Shown here piece after piece: positions 22,240-34,282 of a stretch of DNA of 64,000 nt; within the stretch, counting starts at the first letter, position 1; every line of letters starts with the position of its first letter. The translations under genes and the position numbers were made by a program. Below the pieces are notes generated by a model. That model was not told where the DNA came from. It was given only the letters and a program-made list of their open reading frames with translations, and ran no database searches. The stretch spans positions 15,633,069 to 15,697,068 of the forward strand of contig OZ038463.1 of assembly GCA_964036295.1 (NCBI GenBank). The letters run 5' to 3'. The stretch comes from Plumapathes pennacea. Taxonomy: Eukaryota; Cnidaria; Anthozoa; Antipatharia; Myriopathidae.

Positions 22240-23507
22240 ACTAAGTTAGCCTGATTATCAGACGGTCGGAGATCGTTCGTTACTCTCCCTCTTCCCTCCC
22301 CGTCTGATTCACCGAAGCAAGATCCTTGTTCTTGTCGTCGTCATCAACAAAGGGTATCAAAATAACCAATGAGCGAAGCTGTTAGAAATGGACCGTAAAA
22401 AGCCAACACGCGGGATCGAAGTTCTCTGCTTGGATTATCCGGGGGGAAGTGATTGTCGGTCCACTAGAGAAGGACTGTCAGTGTTTGAAAGAGTGCATGC
22501 GATATGATTTGCAGATTTCTCCCGAGAACCTTTAGCGTTTAGCTATGAAAAACTAGCTAATCGTACAAAACTTCAGACTGAATCAGGCGCGTTTTTGGCG
22601 TAAGATACAGACACCGGAAAAAGAACTGCCCGTTCAGGAGAAATGCACGAGCAGGTATCGTGCACATGGCAAATGCTGATTTTGTACACCCGAAATTTTT
22701 GTGGTTTTCCTTCGTGTTTTTGCGGATAATTCCGCTCCAAGTCGGTAAATTGTCTCTATTTTTTCCTCATTCATTTAACTGAAGCCGAGAAAAGCCGACG
22801 TCATCTTTAAAGAATTTCTGTCAACAGAAAGCCAAATGAGAGAAAAAATGGATTTCCTGCAAAACGTGTTGACAGAATTTTACCAAATTTATTTATTTTG
22901 TCGTTTTCCGTACACAAAAAAATTGTGCAAAATTTTAAAAAAATTCACCGAAGGAATATGAATATAACTAACTTTTTCCCGCTTTTATATCACTCACAAC
23001 AGGTGACGTTGTGTCGCCATGGCAACTGATATCTGCTCAAAATTTATGAGAACACGCTCTTCATCAGAACTCAATGCCATAGACATAAAACCTTTTTGAG
23101 AAAGTAAACGCCGATTATACTAAACAGCAGGTCATTTCTTGGTCTATAAACTGTCAGAAACTATTTGTGTCTAGTTCTTGACTCAGCGTGTGGAAATACT
23201 AGCAGGGGCGCAGCTAGCGATTTTGTAACTCTACGCACAAAGGGACTATTTTGATAACCTCTCCTTCACAGTTAAAGATTAACTAGCGTCAGGTGGGGCT
23301 GACACTGAGGGAGATACGTGACGCTTTTTTTCGTGTAACGTACACTATAATACAAAAATATATATGAAATCAATTCAAATCGGCCAATTTAATGATTAAA
23401 ACGTCTTCAAGCAATAGAAAATTATATTTTTGTCAGATTAAGAAAATTCTCAGATTTTAGCTGTACGCCCGTGCGTACGTGCGTTATGATAGCTACGCCC
23501 CTGACTA
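22240..23507. other. Spacer without a supported gene
   Basis: It opens with a 75-bp sequence (GCCTGATTATCAGACGGTCG and following) that also occurs in direct orientation at 17237-17312. The rest is AT-rich DNA with no exon-like frame. A stretch near 23200-23515 ('ggggcgcagctagcgatttt' ... 'gatagctacgcccctgac') has complementary ends and may be another MITE. Confidence 0.5.
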
Positions 23508-24119
23508 GAAATACGATAATCGCAGATACCCCTCACTCTGCCATTCATGGGACTTTTACTTTGGTACTCCCAACAAGAGTAACCTTTGTTTTACCGAAAT
23601 GTTGACTCAATCTTTTCTTCGAAGTCAAGTGCTACACGCAAAGGAAGGAGAAAAAGAATGTGTGTGTTATACTTTTGCGTTGAAAAAAGAGTCGATTGCG
23701 TGACGAAGTACGTATTTCCCACGGTCGGCACGTCAAATTAATTCATACAGTCTGCCAAGCACGTTATCAAAATTTAATACCCAAATTTTGAAGTTGGTCG
23801 GCCGTCGTAGTACGGGAAAAAAGGAACGCTGATTTTCCTATTTTGAATTCATAGGTAGTACAATTAAATAGGTTTCCTGTGCGATTTGTTTTTACTCTGG
23901 ACTGCATGCTCCAGACTCAGGCATGCATATATTTAACGAGCTCGAATAGTTTTGTGTGAACCCGCTCAAACAGCATGATTTCTCCCAGAATAAAAGCAAA
24001 ACTTGAACGGTTTACTTCAAATTATACACGGGCTTCAGACCTAGTGATACTTCTAAGGGCTTGTGAACGATTCTCGCTGCAATCACCGCATGTCAGATTC
24101 AGCATTTGTTAAGCACTTT

Positions 24120-24274
24120 CCTCACTAGCGCATAAGCATAAGCACAAGCATAAGCATAAGAATAAAAGAGCGACAGTGGCGACATAAGCATAAGGATCAA
24201 ACACATCCGTTCCTTCGCTCTCTTATTCTTATGCTTATGCTTGTGCTTATGCTTATGCTTATGCGCTAGTGAGG
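24120..24274. mobile_element. Foldback MITE with CATAAG repeats
   Basis: CCTCACTAGCGCATAAGCAT ... and its inverse ATGCTTATGCGCTAGTGAGG enclose arms made of repeated GCATAA hexamers, followed by 'aataaaagagcga' and its inverse. It is absent from the equivalent place in block E of G2 and G3, so it is a clean insertion into this copy. Confidence 0.85.
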
Positions 24275-24517
24275 ACCGGCTTTACAGTTTTAGTTTTGAC
24301 AGAAAAATAAGACATCTGTCCAAATCATTCAAGACTCCAAGTTCCGATTGCTCTGAGCGAATACGGTAGCCGAAACTGGCGACAGAAGCGTATTAAAACA
24401 ATACTTCGAGGGAAAATGATCAACATACTGATTCTAATACATTTTTGCAGTGATCGAGTTACAAGATACGGGTAGAATATATTTGTCACGGTGATTGTTC
24501 AATTTCCACTGACTAAC

Positions 24518-24799
24518 CTTTGTTGCTTGTCCCTTCTGAATAAGTATCTGAGTTAACAAAAACGGCGTCTGAAGCTCCCGATTTGCTTTCAAGCGGTGTT
24601 CCCTTTGCGGAGCCGTTTCTTCGGCACGATTCCGTTCATGATGCTGTCGGTTATAACATGTTTCTCGTCTTTTCTCTAGACGTATTTGGCGCTGTTCGAT
24701 CGTTTCACGATTTCGCCTTGCCCGTGCCTGTTCCCTTCTCTTTTGAAGACGAGCTTCGCGAGACCGTTCTGTTTCAAGTTTTCTAGTTTTCAAATTCAT
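24518..24799 (-). CDS. Arg/Glu-rich exon of block E (94 codons)
   Basis: A minus-strand frame from an ATG at 24799 to a donor-like AAG|gttagt after 24518. It is highly basic, with recurring R-x-x-E-T-x-x-Q-R-x-x-R-L motifs (RRNRETIEQRQIRLEKRRET and later EETAPQREHRLKANRE). Such sequence resembles STPR-type repeats and the N-terminal regions of some Helitron/PIF1-associated proteins, though the repeat spacing here is irregular. Copies at about 41395-41110 and 52220-51930 carry small indels that change the frame after RELQTPF. Function is unknown. It may be the first exon of a transposon gene. Confidence 0.45.
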
Positions 24800-24924
24800 T
24801 TTCGTGAACGCAGTTCAATTGTTGCTTCGTTGAAATCTTTCTTAAAAACACTGGCGGAGACACTAATCGATAATCGACAGTGATTACGTAATTGCCTTAG
24901 GCACCTGGCCTAAAAAGGTCGCAT

Positions 24925-24927
<3 letters not shown>

Positions 24928-24956
<29 letters not shown>

Positions 24957-24957
24957 C
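24928..24957. repeat. (CA)n microsatellite
   Basis: A CA repeat of about 30 bp with one interruption, in block E of the intergenic copy only. Confidence 0.85.
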
Positions 24958-25047
24958 GAACATTAAATTTCGAGATGGCGACACGCTTGGAGTCTTCAAA
25001 TTAATGCATTAGCGTCGTGATTATTTCCCTCACTTCGTTCGGGGATA

Positions 25048-26389
25048 AGTGCTTCTAGTTATTTTCATTATTTCCGTGGTTGTTTTCGCTGTTTGTAATG
25101 AACCTCGAAATACGTCTGCCAGAAGAACCGCCTCAACGCAAAAATTGTCATTTACCGTCAGGACACAAGACTGACAGAGATACACAGGAAAATCTTTCGG
25201 ATGAGCCTCCAGTAAGGTTCAGAAATGGAAATTCATCTTGCAAATCAACCGAAGTTATAGATGTGATTTCCAAAGTGGTTTTTGTCGTCCTATCTTCGAT
25301 ATAGAATTTCGGTTGGAAATGCGCTAATTAGACATTCAGAATCAAAGGCACAGTCTTTTCGGCTCAGCTCAGTCAAAGTCAACACAGGAAAATTACCTGA
25401 AATTCAGGTCCAGTGGTTCAAGATTTATCTTTCAAATTAACCGAGGTTTTAAATGTCATTTTGAAAGCTGTTTTCACGTGTTTAGACATAAAATTGCCAT
25501 TTGAAATGCGCTAATCAAATATTCATAATCGCCCGTGTGAAAATGTCTAGACCACAACTTTTGATAACAATATTAGACGCGCGCAGTTAGTTGCAGGAAA
25601 TACAGTGTCTTCGCTGTGGAATGCTTCAGACTAGACGATTGGCCACAGATAAAACGACGTTTACCATTACTCTCTTCAGGGAAATCTTCCGCTTTCAGTG
25701 CAATGAAGCTGTACAAAGAGTGTTGACGTCACACGCCAAATGTAAACAATAATATACGCGCACGAAGGATCATGGTTGAGACAGGCTCTTTAAGACGACT
25801 TAGCGATAAAACGTTTCTGAACGACTAAGTCAAAAAATTCGATTTTTGACTTAACGTGTCATAAACGCCGGTAAAAACAAAGGCACTAAGTCTGTCTTAA
25901 GGCAAGTAAAAACCTGACTAAGGGTTTACTTAGCTAATTGGATTTCCGGAACGGTGCAGAGTTCACAGTATAATTTGTAGCATGAGTGTCTTATGATAGT
26001 TGCACAACCACGTGGTTGGCACGTCCATGTGATACGATTAACAGCAGAGATGTACAATCGAATTGAGTAGAGCGACCAAGAGCATAAATTGCTCGTTTTG
26101 TGACGCGATCTGCTCTTGCATTCGTTACCTGATCAACATCAGATTATTCAAAGCGGTTCTGTTGATCATTAGTTGAAGATTCAACAGGTAAAAGACTACA
26201 GCTACGATTGCTATTTTTCTGTTTCTTGGAATCATTTTCGCTTTGTAGTTAAAAGAACAAATTACGCCCCGAACACGTCTTGCGCTAGTGCGTTTCTCAA
26301 GGGATAAAAACTGGACTTCATAAGTGAGTTTTGATGACAGCTTGAAGGACGTCTTGAAGGACGTCTCATATGTCCTCGGCTTGCTTTTT
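25048..26389. other. Spacer without a supported gene
   Basis: No exon recognised. A 74-codon frame at 25080-25304 has no motif. The phrase GAAGGATCATGGTTGAGACAGGCTC at 25765-25789 (written here only to locate it by its first bases GAAGGATCATGG) also occurs at 22205, beside DNA rich in 'cttag' strings, suggesting pieces of a shared larger element. Confidence 0.45.
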
Positions 26390-28130
26390 GCTCGCGGGGG
26401 CCTGGGGCCCAACGTGAGCTTAAAAACGCAAATTTTTATTTTTATCTTTTTTCCTTTTTGTCGTTCGAGAATCAGCACACGGTGATTGGTTCAGATTATC
26501 ACGTGATATACAATGACGTAATTGACTTCGTTAAACAACTCGAGTGTGGCTATGAATTGCTTGGTACTTGTGTGTAAAAGTTAACTGCATTTAATCCAAA
26601 CTCAACACCTTTTGGGTTTGTGCCGAACACGCACTGATAAACTGGATGCTAGGGAACGATTTTGGCTTGCGTTCTTTAGTTCACCGCGGAAGCTTTGAGA
26701 ATAGCTGTAAACAGATGTTTGATGGATACCGCTGGGGGATTGCAAATATCTCTGTAGCCGTTAAATATTTAGTCCCAACGAAACTTTCTGTGGCGACACG
26801 AAATACTTCTGGGAAGAAAACAAGCCGAAAACGGAAACCAAAGCTACGATGACCTTTAGCCGCAAAACAATGGCGATTTATGATTCACTCTGTACATGAC
26901 ATCTGTTGCCTCTTAAAATTCTTCTGCTTATCGTACATTGCCTGTTGAAATGTTTCTTTCATTCGATCATGTAGCCTTTGTTTCGCAATGGTCATTGTAT
27001 ACCAGAAATGAAAAATATACCGAAATAGTCCCGAGTATTAAGTTTGCAGTCAGAAATGGACTGAACACACTGTGAACACACTGTGAACAAAACCGCAATA
27101 ATATTTAAACATGATTCGTGTTACATTCCCCGCTTTCAATTTTATATTTGTTACAAAGCACGAATACTCGAAAGCCTGATAGAAGAAACGCATTCAGTTA
27201 ATACAAGAAAACACACAAGTATTGAAGCGAAGGCTGGATTGATCGTGGCCTTTGATTAGAAATAAGAGTCGAATTTGATTGTGCATAAGAACAGATGTCA
27301 GAATTTCGCCCCAAAATTTTTACCGGTTCCAGCGAGCGCAGCAAGCTGACGTTCGGAGAGAGGTAAGATGACGCGCAACTAAACATATTTAGCTAGTTTT
27401 TAAGTTCAATCGTTGCCGAAGAACGCCGTTCGGCGAACGACCAAAATCCCCATACATTTCTTTATAATTGCCAAAGGTCATGTTCTTTCGTAATAACAAA
27501 GGTATCACATATCACTGTGTGAGAGAGAGACAGACAGACAGACAGACTCTCGGAGCCTGGGCTGCCCTGTGTGTATACTAGAAATGAAAAATACACCGAT
27601 ATAGTCCCGAGCATTGAGTTTGCAGTCACAAATGGACTGAACACGCTGTGAACAAAACCGCAATAATATTGTAAACAAGTCTCGTGTTGGGCTCGTGTTA
27701 CATTCCTCGCTTTCAATTTTATATTTGTTACAAAGCACAAATACTCGAAAGCCTGATAGAAGTGAAACGTATTCAGTTAAAAACAAGACAGACTAGTATT
27801 GAAGCGAAGGCTGGAATAATCGTGGCCTCTGATTAGAATTAAGTGTTCGAGGTCAAACTGTCAACATCGATTCATAAAAAGACAAGTCACGCATTACTCA
27901 GATTTACTCGGTGGGTAACCGTTTAGCTTCTAAGCTCAAAGTGCAGAGTCGCTCAACCTTTAAGAACCAAGTGTATGAGTGTTGTAATGATAAATTTATA
28001 GTTTAATCAGGTTTCATTTAAGCAAAGTGTCAAAAGCCAAGTTCTCTATACTGTGTGATATATTCCTGGTGAGAAACCGGGAGTCTCCCGGAAGTTCCGC
28101 CGCGAGCTCACTGGCAACGCCAGTCTAGTT
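26390..28130 (+). mobile_element. Element D, copy D1
   Basis: About 1.74 kb starting GCTCGCGGGGGCCTGGGGCC and ending CGCCAGTCTAGTT. The same sequence occurs at 34881-36644 (D2, same strand) and 60754-62524 (D3, inverted), with sharp limits at both ends. Within D1 and D2 a stretch around 27000-27240 is repeated at 27575-27830. A run of CAGA repeats lies near 27530-27545. No long frame and no clear terminal inverted repeat are seen. It is an unclassified non-autonomous repeat. Confidence 0.75.
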
Positions 28131-28789
28131 ATGTCTAGTGTGAACGCTTAAGTTGACTTAGGGAGACTTAAGAAGACTTAGACTTAGGCTTCTTAAGTGT
28201 GAACCCAACTATAAATGTTGTTACTTTTAGCTTAGAAACACACTTAATGACACATTTGATCAAATGTAATACAACAAACAACTGCGTCTCGATGTCTATC
28301 GCAATTTCCAGGGGGTTAAGTAAATTCCGGGGAGTGAGGGGGTTCAAAAAAAACCCCTGGAAATGTACTTTCTTGAGGGTGGGGGGTTTTAAAGAGGATT
28401 TCCTCCGTGGTGGGGGGTGGATAATTTCTGGAACTACACATTGTATATTTATAATGCATTTTTCCATTTTCACTCACAGTAGAGTACAGGGGAGAGTATC
28501 GGGTTAGGGCTATATTTCTCTGGCATGGGATTTTGTGTGTTTGTACACGTACTAGGCAACACTTGCAACAATTGAGAACTTCTGAGAAATATATTCTAAC
28601 CTATTTGAGAAGTATCTATATATATTTCACCTATGAATGTGGTGCTAAGACAAAATAAAGACAAAATAAATTACTGTGAAATGGACATGGCATGATGAAT
28701 AATATCGTGAGAACTTCCTTCTTTCAAGACCATCCTACATATTACATAATGAAATTACTGTACTCTTCAAACAGCAATGGGACCCTGTG

Positions 28790-29165
28790 GGGGTGGGGAG
28801 GGGGGGGAGTACTCCCATATTTATGCCATATAGGTATGTGCCACCCCAAAGTGTATTGTTTTCAAACATTTTTAGTCTGAAATAGGGTATAGAGTTTGCC
28901 TTTTTGGTCTGAAATAAGGTATAGATTTTGTGTTTTTGGCCTGAGATAGCATATATAGAAATGTGTCATCACGGACAATGCATGGCAAATGGAAGAAAAA
29001 ATAGGGTGGAAATCGTTGCAAAAGAAAAAGTCTCTAAAATAGGTCTGAAATAGAGTATACATTTATGGAGTGTGGGTCTGAAATAGGGTATAGTGTAATA
29101 GGGTATAGGGTAAGGGTTTTCAGGTCCAGGTGGCACATCCCCAAAATTTCCCCCGGAATGGAACA
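28790..29165. repeat. GTCTGAAATAGGGTATAG repeat region
   Basis: The motif GTCTGAAATAGGGTATAG and close variants recur at irregular intervals (near 28877, 28907, 29044, 29080 and beyond), within a region opening 'ttatgccatataggtatgtg'. I associate this motif with interspersed repeats in marine invertebrate genomes. No gene is seen. Confidence 0.6.
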
Positions 29166-29296
29166 CATGCTAATTTCATGTAAATGCTAATATATTAAAA
29201 TGTGTGGTGTAAGCATACAGTACATGAGAGCTCTAAGCAATGTCATGCATAATCGATTACTTGGGCGTGGGACCTTTGCGAATATCGTATTTCTAG

Positions 29297-29828
29297 TATT
29301 ACTTTACAGGCGCAAATTAAACACGACCAAACAACTCAAACGCGTAAGTAATTTGGCACTACACTGTAAGTCACCACAAGATGATAACTACACAGATTAA
29401 TTCCCAGCAATGTGCAGATAGGTGGCTCGGCAATTTCTGAAATTTATGGGCAGGAGGTTCCAACCCACTTGCAATAAACAGCTAACATGGGTCAAGCTTC
29501 GATGCAAACAGGATCAATTGTTAGTTCACTATATTAGGAATTATATTGATGTTATAAAATGTATGTTATTTGCATGTGAGAACTTACAAGTTAACTTCCT
29601 GGAACAATCGTTTTGCAGTTGAGATATTATTTTAAATGACAGGAAGCAGCGGCTTCGCATTTGAACCCGGTTGCATTAAACGACTTCCTCATACATACGC
29701 AATCAAACAAGAATGTTGCTTTAAACCCTTAACAGGGGAATACATAACTTTCAAGTAAAGTAAAACCAATGAACAAATCATAACTCTTTTTATAAACAAA
29801 AACTGGAAGGGCTTCCGCCCTGAAATGC
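29297..29828 (+). repeat. 5' flank block F5 of G2 (shortened)
   Basis: Matches 6033-6573 before G1. The upstream part of the flank (equivalent to 4623-6032), including its MITE, is missing here and replaced by unrelated spacer. The promoter-proximal 600 bp alone are therefore common to all three genes. Confidence 0.8.
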
Positions 29829-29834
29829 TATAAA
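29766..29834 (+). promoter_or_regulatory. G2 core promoter (CCAAT, hairpin, TATAAA)
   Basis: CCAAT at 29766-29770, the AGGGC-N4-GCCCT inverted repeat at about 29808-29821, and TATAAA at 29829-29834, 63 bp before the ATG, as in G1. Confidence 0.6.
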
Positions 29835-29896
29835 GCAGCTTCTTCGCATCAAATTGTTTAAGAGAGGTAATAAAGTCATCATCAAGATCGTGCAAT

Positions 29897-32800
29897 ATGG
29901 ATATTATGAAATTAGTCTTTTTCTTGGTAAGTGAGACAAGCTATCAGCTGTGTGTTCTTAGTGTGTGGTTCAATGATGAATGAGTTATATCATATTTTTT
30001 GTCAAACAAAACAAAACAAAAGTCATCCTTATTTAAATGTTTTCGTAAATTGTCAAACATTGTCAAATTCAATTCAATTTACCCGCGATTGCGATACTTT
30101 TGAACCAAGGAAAACAATTCAGTTTCAGACAATTCAAATTTACACAAAATGGTCGATGTGAAGTACGAACTTTTACTGCCGTATGTCTTGCAATAGGTTC
30201 ATGAAGTTCAACATGTTTTTGAAAAAGAACTGTGTGCCGCATCCAAGTTGTTTCATTCATTTGCTGTTGTTTTTTCTTGCCCTGGGTTTATGTAACTAGT
30301 AACTGAAACTTGTTGTGACATTTTTTTATCAGGTATTCTTGATTAGTGTTCAAGTTTATGAGTCTCAAGAAGCAAAATGTAAAATTTTGACCATTCAGAA
30401 AATTCATGGTGTGAAGAAGTATCTTTCGGTTCCTCCGTCCTCGCAAGGAAATGCCGATCTCTCTTTAACAACAGACAGCAATAAAGGAACATGTAAGTTA
30501 TTATTGAATACTAGGGACATAATGTAAGATACAAAATTCGTCTGGTTGAGCCTGAAACAAATATAGAAAATTGAGTCGTAATATAGACGAATCAAATATA
30601 GTAGTAAGCGATTTTCAAGAAGGCGTAAACTTCAAAACTACCAATATGTCAACACTATATTTGATATCCTGTATCTTATTTGACCTTGGTACGTATATAC
30701 AAAGACTGAATTGTAGTTTGATGCGCGTGATGTGTTATTATACGACTATGTGCAAACAAAACGTTCAAACTGCATGCGGCCGCTTAACTGTAAACTACTC
30801 ATTAAATAGCTTTAGCAAGCAACCCAGGACGAAGACGGCAACCTCAGCAAACTCAATAAACTCAGTATAAAGAATGATTGAAATAAATTTAATGTTGTTT
30901 TAATTTTCACTTTGATTGCAGGTATCAGTTATAAAAAATCTGGAGAATTGAGTTGGTCTTTGAATAACGTTCCTGTTTATCTTACTGCTAACCCTACTGC
31001 GTGCGGATCTAAGAATTGCGGATCTTTAACTGTCCAGGTTAGTTACTTGTGCTATTACTAGAAATACGATAATCGCAGATACCCCTCGCTCTGCCATTGA
31101 TTGGACGGTACTCCCAACAAGAGCAGCCTTTGCTTTACCAAAATGTTGACTCAATCTTTTCTTCGAAGTCGAGTGCTACACGCAAAGAAAGGAGAAAAAG
31201 AATGGTGTGTGTTATACTTTTGTGTTGAAAAAAGAGTCGACTGCGTGACGCCGTACGTATTTCCCACGGTCGCCATGTCAAATTTAATCGTACATTCTGC
31301 CAAGCACGTTTTCAAAATTTAATACTTAAATTTTGAAGTTGGTTTGCCGCCGTAATACGGGAGAAAAGGAACATTGGTTTTTCGATTTCTAAATACAATC
31401 CTAGCAAAATCGGCGAGACGCCCAACCGGAAATACGTGAACTGCATTATGTCCCGCTTTTCACACTCTATTAATTTAACTATGTAGAGAAATTCTATGAT
31501 AAGAAGACTATGATAAGAAGACTTGCAAACCGCAACTCCTTTGGTTGCCAACACGAACGCGTTCCAACAGGAACAGAAAAAATTCCGAAAACCAAGTAAG
31601 AGTTTCAAGACAATCCCTCACTGAATTCGTCCATCTACAACAAGGCATCAGGCAATCAACTAAACAGTAACATATAGCGACAACTTGCAAAGTACAGACG
31701 GTGCCGAGTTCTTCTTCATTGCAAAAGTCAACATTTGTTGTCTTGACTACATAGCCGAGTGTCAGACTTTAAATCGCAACCCTGTTAGCAGGTCTGCTTT
31801 GTAGTCTCGCGAAGTCTGTCCCTAACGTTATCCTCCACTCTCAAGCGGTCCTTCCAAAAGTAGGGATGCCGTGGCAGGAGACATTTTTTCCTTGCACAGT
31901 AGAACCGTTTAGCCAATTTATTTCTTGTCGGTGTTTGTCGCAACACTTTCCTTGGGTTCTGCGGATCTTTGACCGGATACATGTACCGTTCTTGGTGCAT
32001 AATGCAGATGTCCCATGGAGCGATTGGCAGAGTCCTCCAAAAATCCACCTTGCTGTGCGTGCAGCTTTTGGCTTGTGCGTAGTCGTTTCCAAAAACGATG
32101 TGAAAAGGTTTGTCGTTGTAGTAATACAGGCTCTGTAAAGCGAGAAGGCTTGGGACTGTTCAGATCCGGATCATGAACTGCATTTGCATCTAATTCTGCG
32201 ACCAGGGGTTGCTGCTCGACTGTTATTTTTCACATTGAATCAAAACTCGTGCGAGGAAAAAGGAAAGTGACAGAAACCAAGCGTGAGCACAACTTGATTT
32301 CGATTCTTTAATTGAATTATTAATTGTTGATTACCCGTAGTTCAGTTTTATTAGACCCCATTATATTTATAAGACCCCATTATGAAGATGTCATTTGTAA
32401 CAGAGTAGAACAATAAACAAAGCCAGTCCACATCCAGCCACCTTTTCCAAGCCAAAGAGTTCGCATTCAAAATGGCTCACATCGCATTGACAGTTTTTAC
32501 GAGATACATATTTCCGGTTGGGCGTCTCGCCGATTTTGCGGGAAGGATTGTATTTCGACCAGTGACAAAGAAACGTTACATATAACTCAGCAAGTCTAAC
32601 AAACCTATGCAGTGAGCGAGTACGCCCGTTCTTTATATGACTTGTTTCGCAAAACACGGTTTTTTCGAGTCACGCTGATTTTGCGGGCAAAGGATTGTGT
32701 TTAGACCGGTGACAAAGAAACATTATTTATAACTCAGCAAGGCTAACAAACCTATGTAGTCAGCGAGCACGCCTGTTTATTATATAGGTCGTTTCGCAAA

Positions 32801-34200
32801 ATACAGTTTTTTCGATTTACGTATTTCCTTTCGGGTTCCCTTGCATCGAAAAGCCCGGTCAGACCGAGGTTTTCCGGGGTTAAAGCTTGGCCAGTTTAAG
32901 GGATAAGCCTGGCCCAAGGCCGGGTTTTAACCGGGCTTACCCCAAGATAAAAATCCGGGGAATCCCAGGGTAAGCCTGGCCCACAAATCAGGCCATGGCT
33001 AGACCGGGGTTACCCCGGCGAGGGCAGACCAGGCTTACCCCAAGATAAAAATCCGGGGAATCCCGGGGTAAGCCTGGCTAGTCCGGCCCACAAATCAGGC
33101 CCAAGCTAGACCGGGGTTACCTCGGTGAGGACAGACCAGCCCATGTTTCACAAAAGAGTTTAGAAATACCTTTTGGCCCAGGGTACTATGAGGAGGGTCG
33201 AGAGTAAAAAAAATGAAAAATATAAAATATAAAATGCCTATTATTATTATTATTATTTCAAAGAGAAGAGAAAAAAGAGAAGTGTAAATACTGAATCGCT
33301 GCTATCAATAAATACAGGAAACATATTGATCTAATTATCTCTTACTATCAAACTCCCTCGAACAATTCACAATGCACACAGGGATCTCCTGTCAACACGT
33401 TATTTTTCGGCGGCTTTCCAGAATTACGGAATACGGATTAAAAACAATGTCTACTAAGGTAAAACACTATCTGGTATACGTACATCAAATTTCAAAACAA
33501 AAACAAGTCAGTGTCTCGATTGAACTTATTTTTTCAGCAAAATCACAATTATTCCGCAGGTATAAAGTACAATCGTATTTGCTTACTCAGTAGATTGAGT
33601 AAGAACAGTTTGAGTGCGACTAAAAGATAAGAGTTAAAATAACATCACTACCTGACGCCACACCCCCATAAGAAGTAATAGCGAAACGGTACAGATCCCA
33701 CGCAACTTCATGACTCGTTGTTTGTTTCCCGGCGCTCTCCGATCATAATACAACTGGTCAAAGTTACATTGATCTTCAAGTACAGTAACCGTTACATATA
33801 AAAGAAAATGCTGGTTGTTTAAATACAGGTAAATTGAGGAATAACAAGCCGCCGAGCCATTTCGGTAATACCGATTCACAAACATAATCAATCATTTTAC
33901 GACAAATCATAAACATGATTTAGGCATACTCACCTGCGCAAACCTTCATGTGTGCACGTTTGAAAGTGGACCGCTCGATTGTTTTCTCGGTGTAAAACAC
34001 GCTGGAAAGCCGCCGGAAAATAAAGTGTTGACAGGAGATTCCTGTGCGCATTTTGAATTGTTTGTGGGAGTTTGATAGTAAGAGATAATTAGATCAATAT
34101 GTTTCCTGTATTTATTAACAGCAGCAATTCAGCATTTACACTTCCCTTTTTTCTCGTCTCTCTGAAATAATAATAAATAATAATAATAATAATAATAATG

Positions 34201-34282
<82 letters not shown>

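Larger units (their letters stand above)
23508..25047. repeat. Intron-3-like block R1+E outside any gene
   Basis: The first 400 bp match the R1 repeat and following intron DNA of G1-G3. The part from about 23925 matches block E found in intron 3 of G2 (about 40683-41545) and G3 (about 51525-52475). No exon 3 or exon 4 is recognisable beside it. Either this is the fossil of another gene copy that lost its exons, or R1+E is one mobile element that also inserted into the introns. It lacks the LINE fragment found between R1 and E in G3 and so shows the pre-insertion state. Confidence 0.7.

Noticed and set aside
28168-28507. Overlapping frames of about 100 codons on both strands
   Set aside because: They fall in a G/C-run-rich stretch with 'ggggggt' and 'aaaaaacccc' strings. 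Composition explains both frames and neither has a motif.
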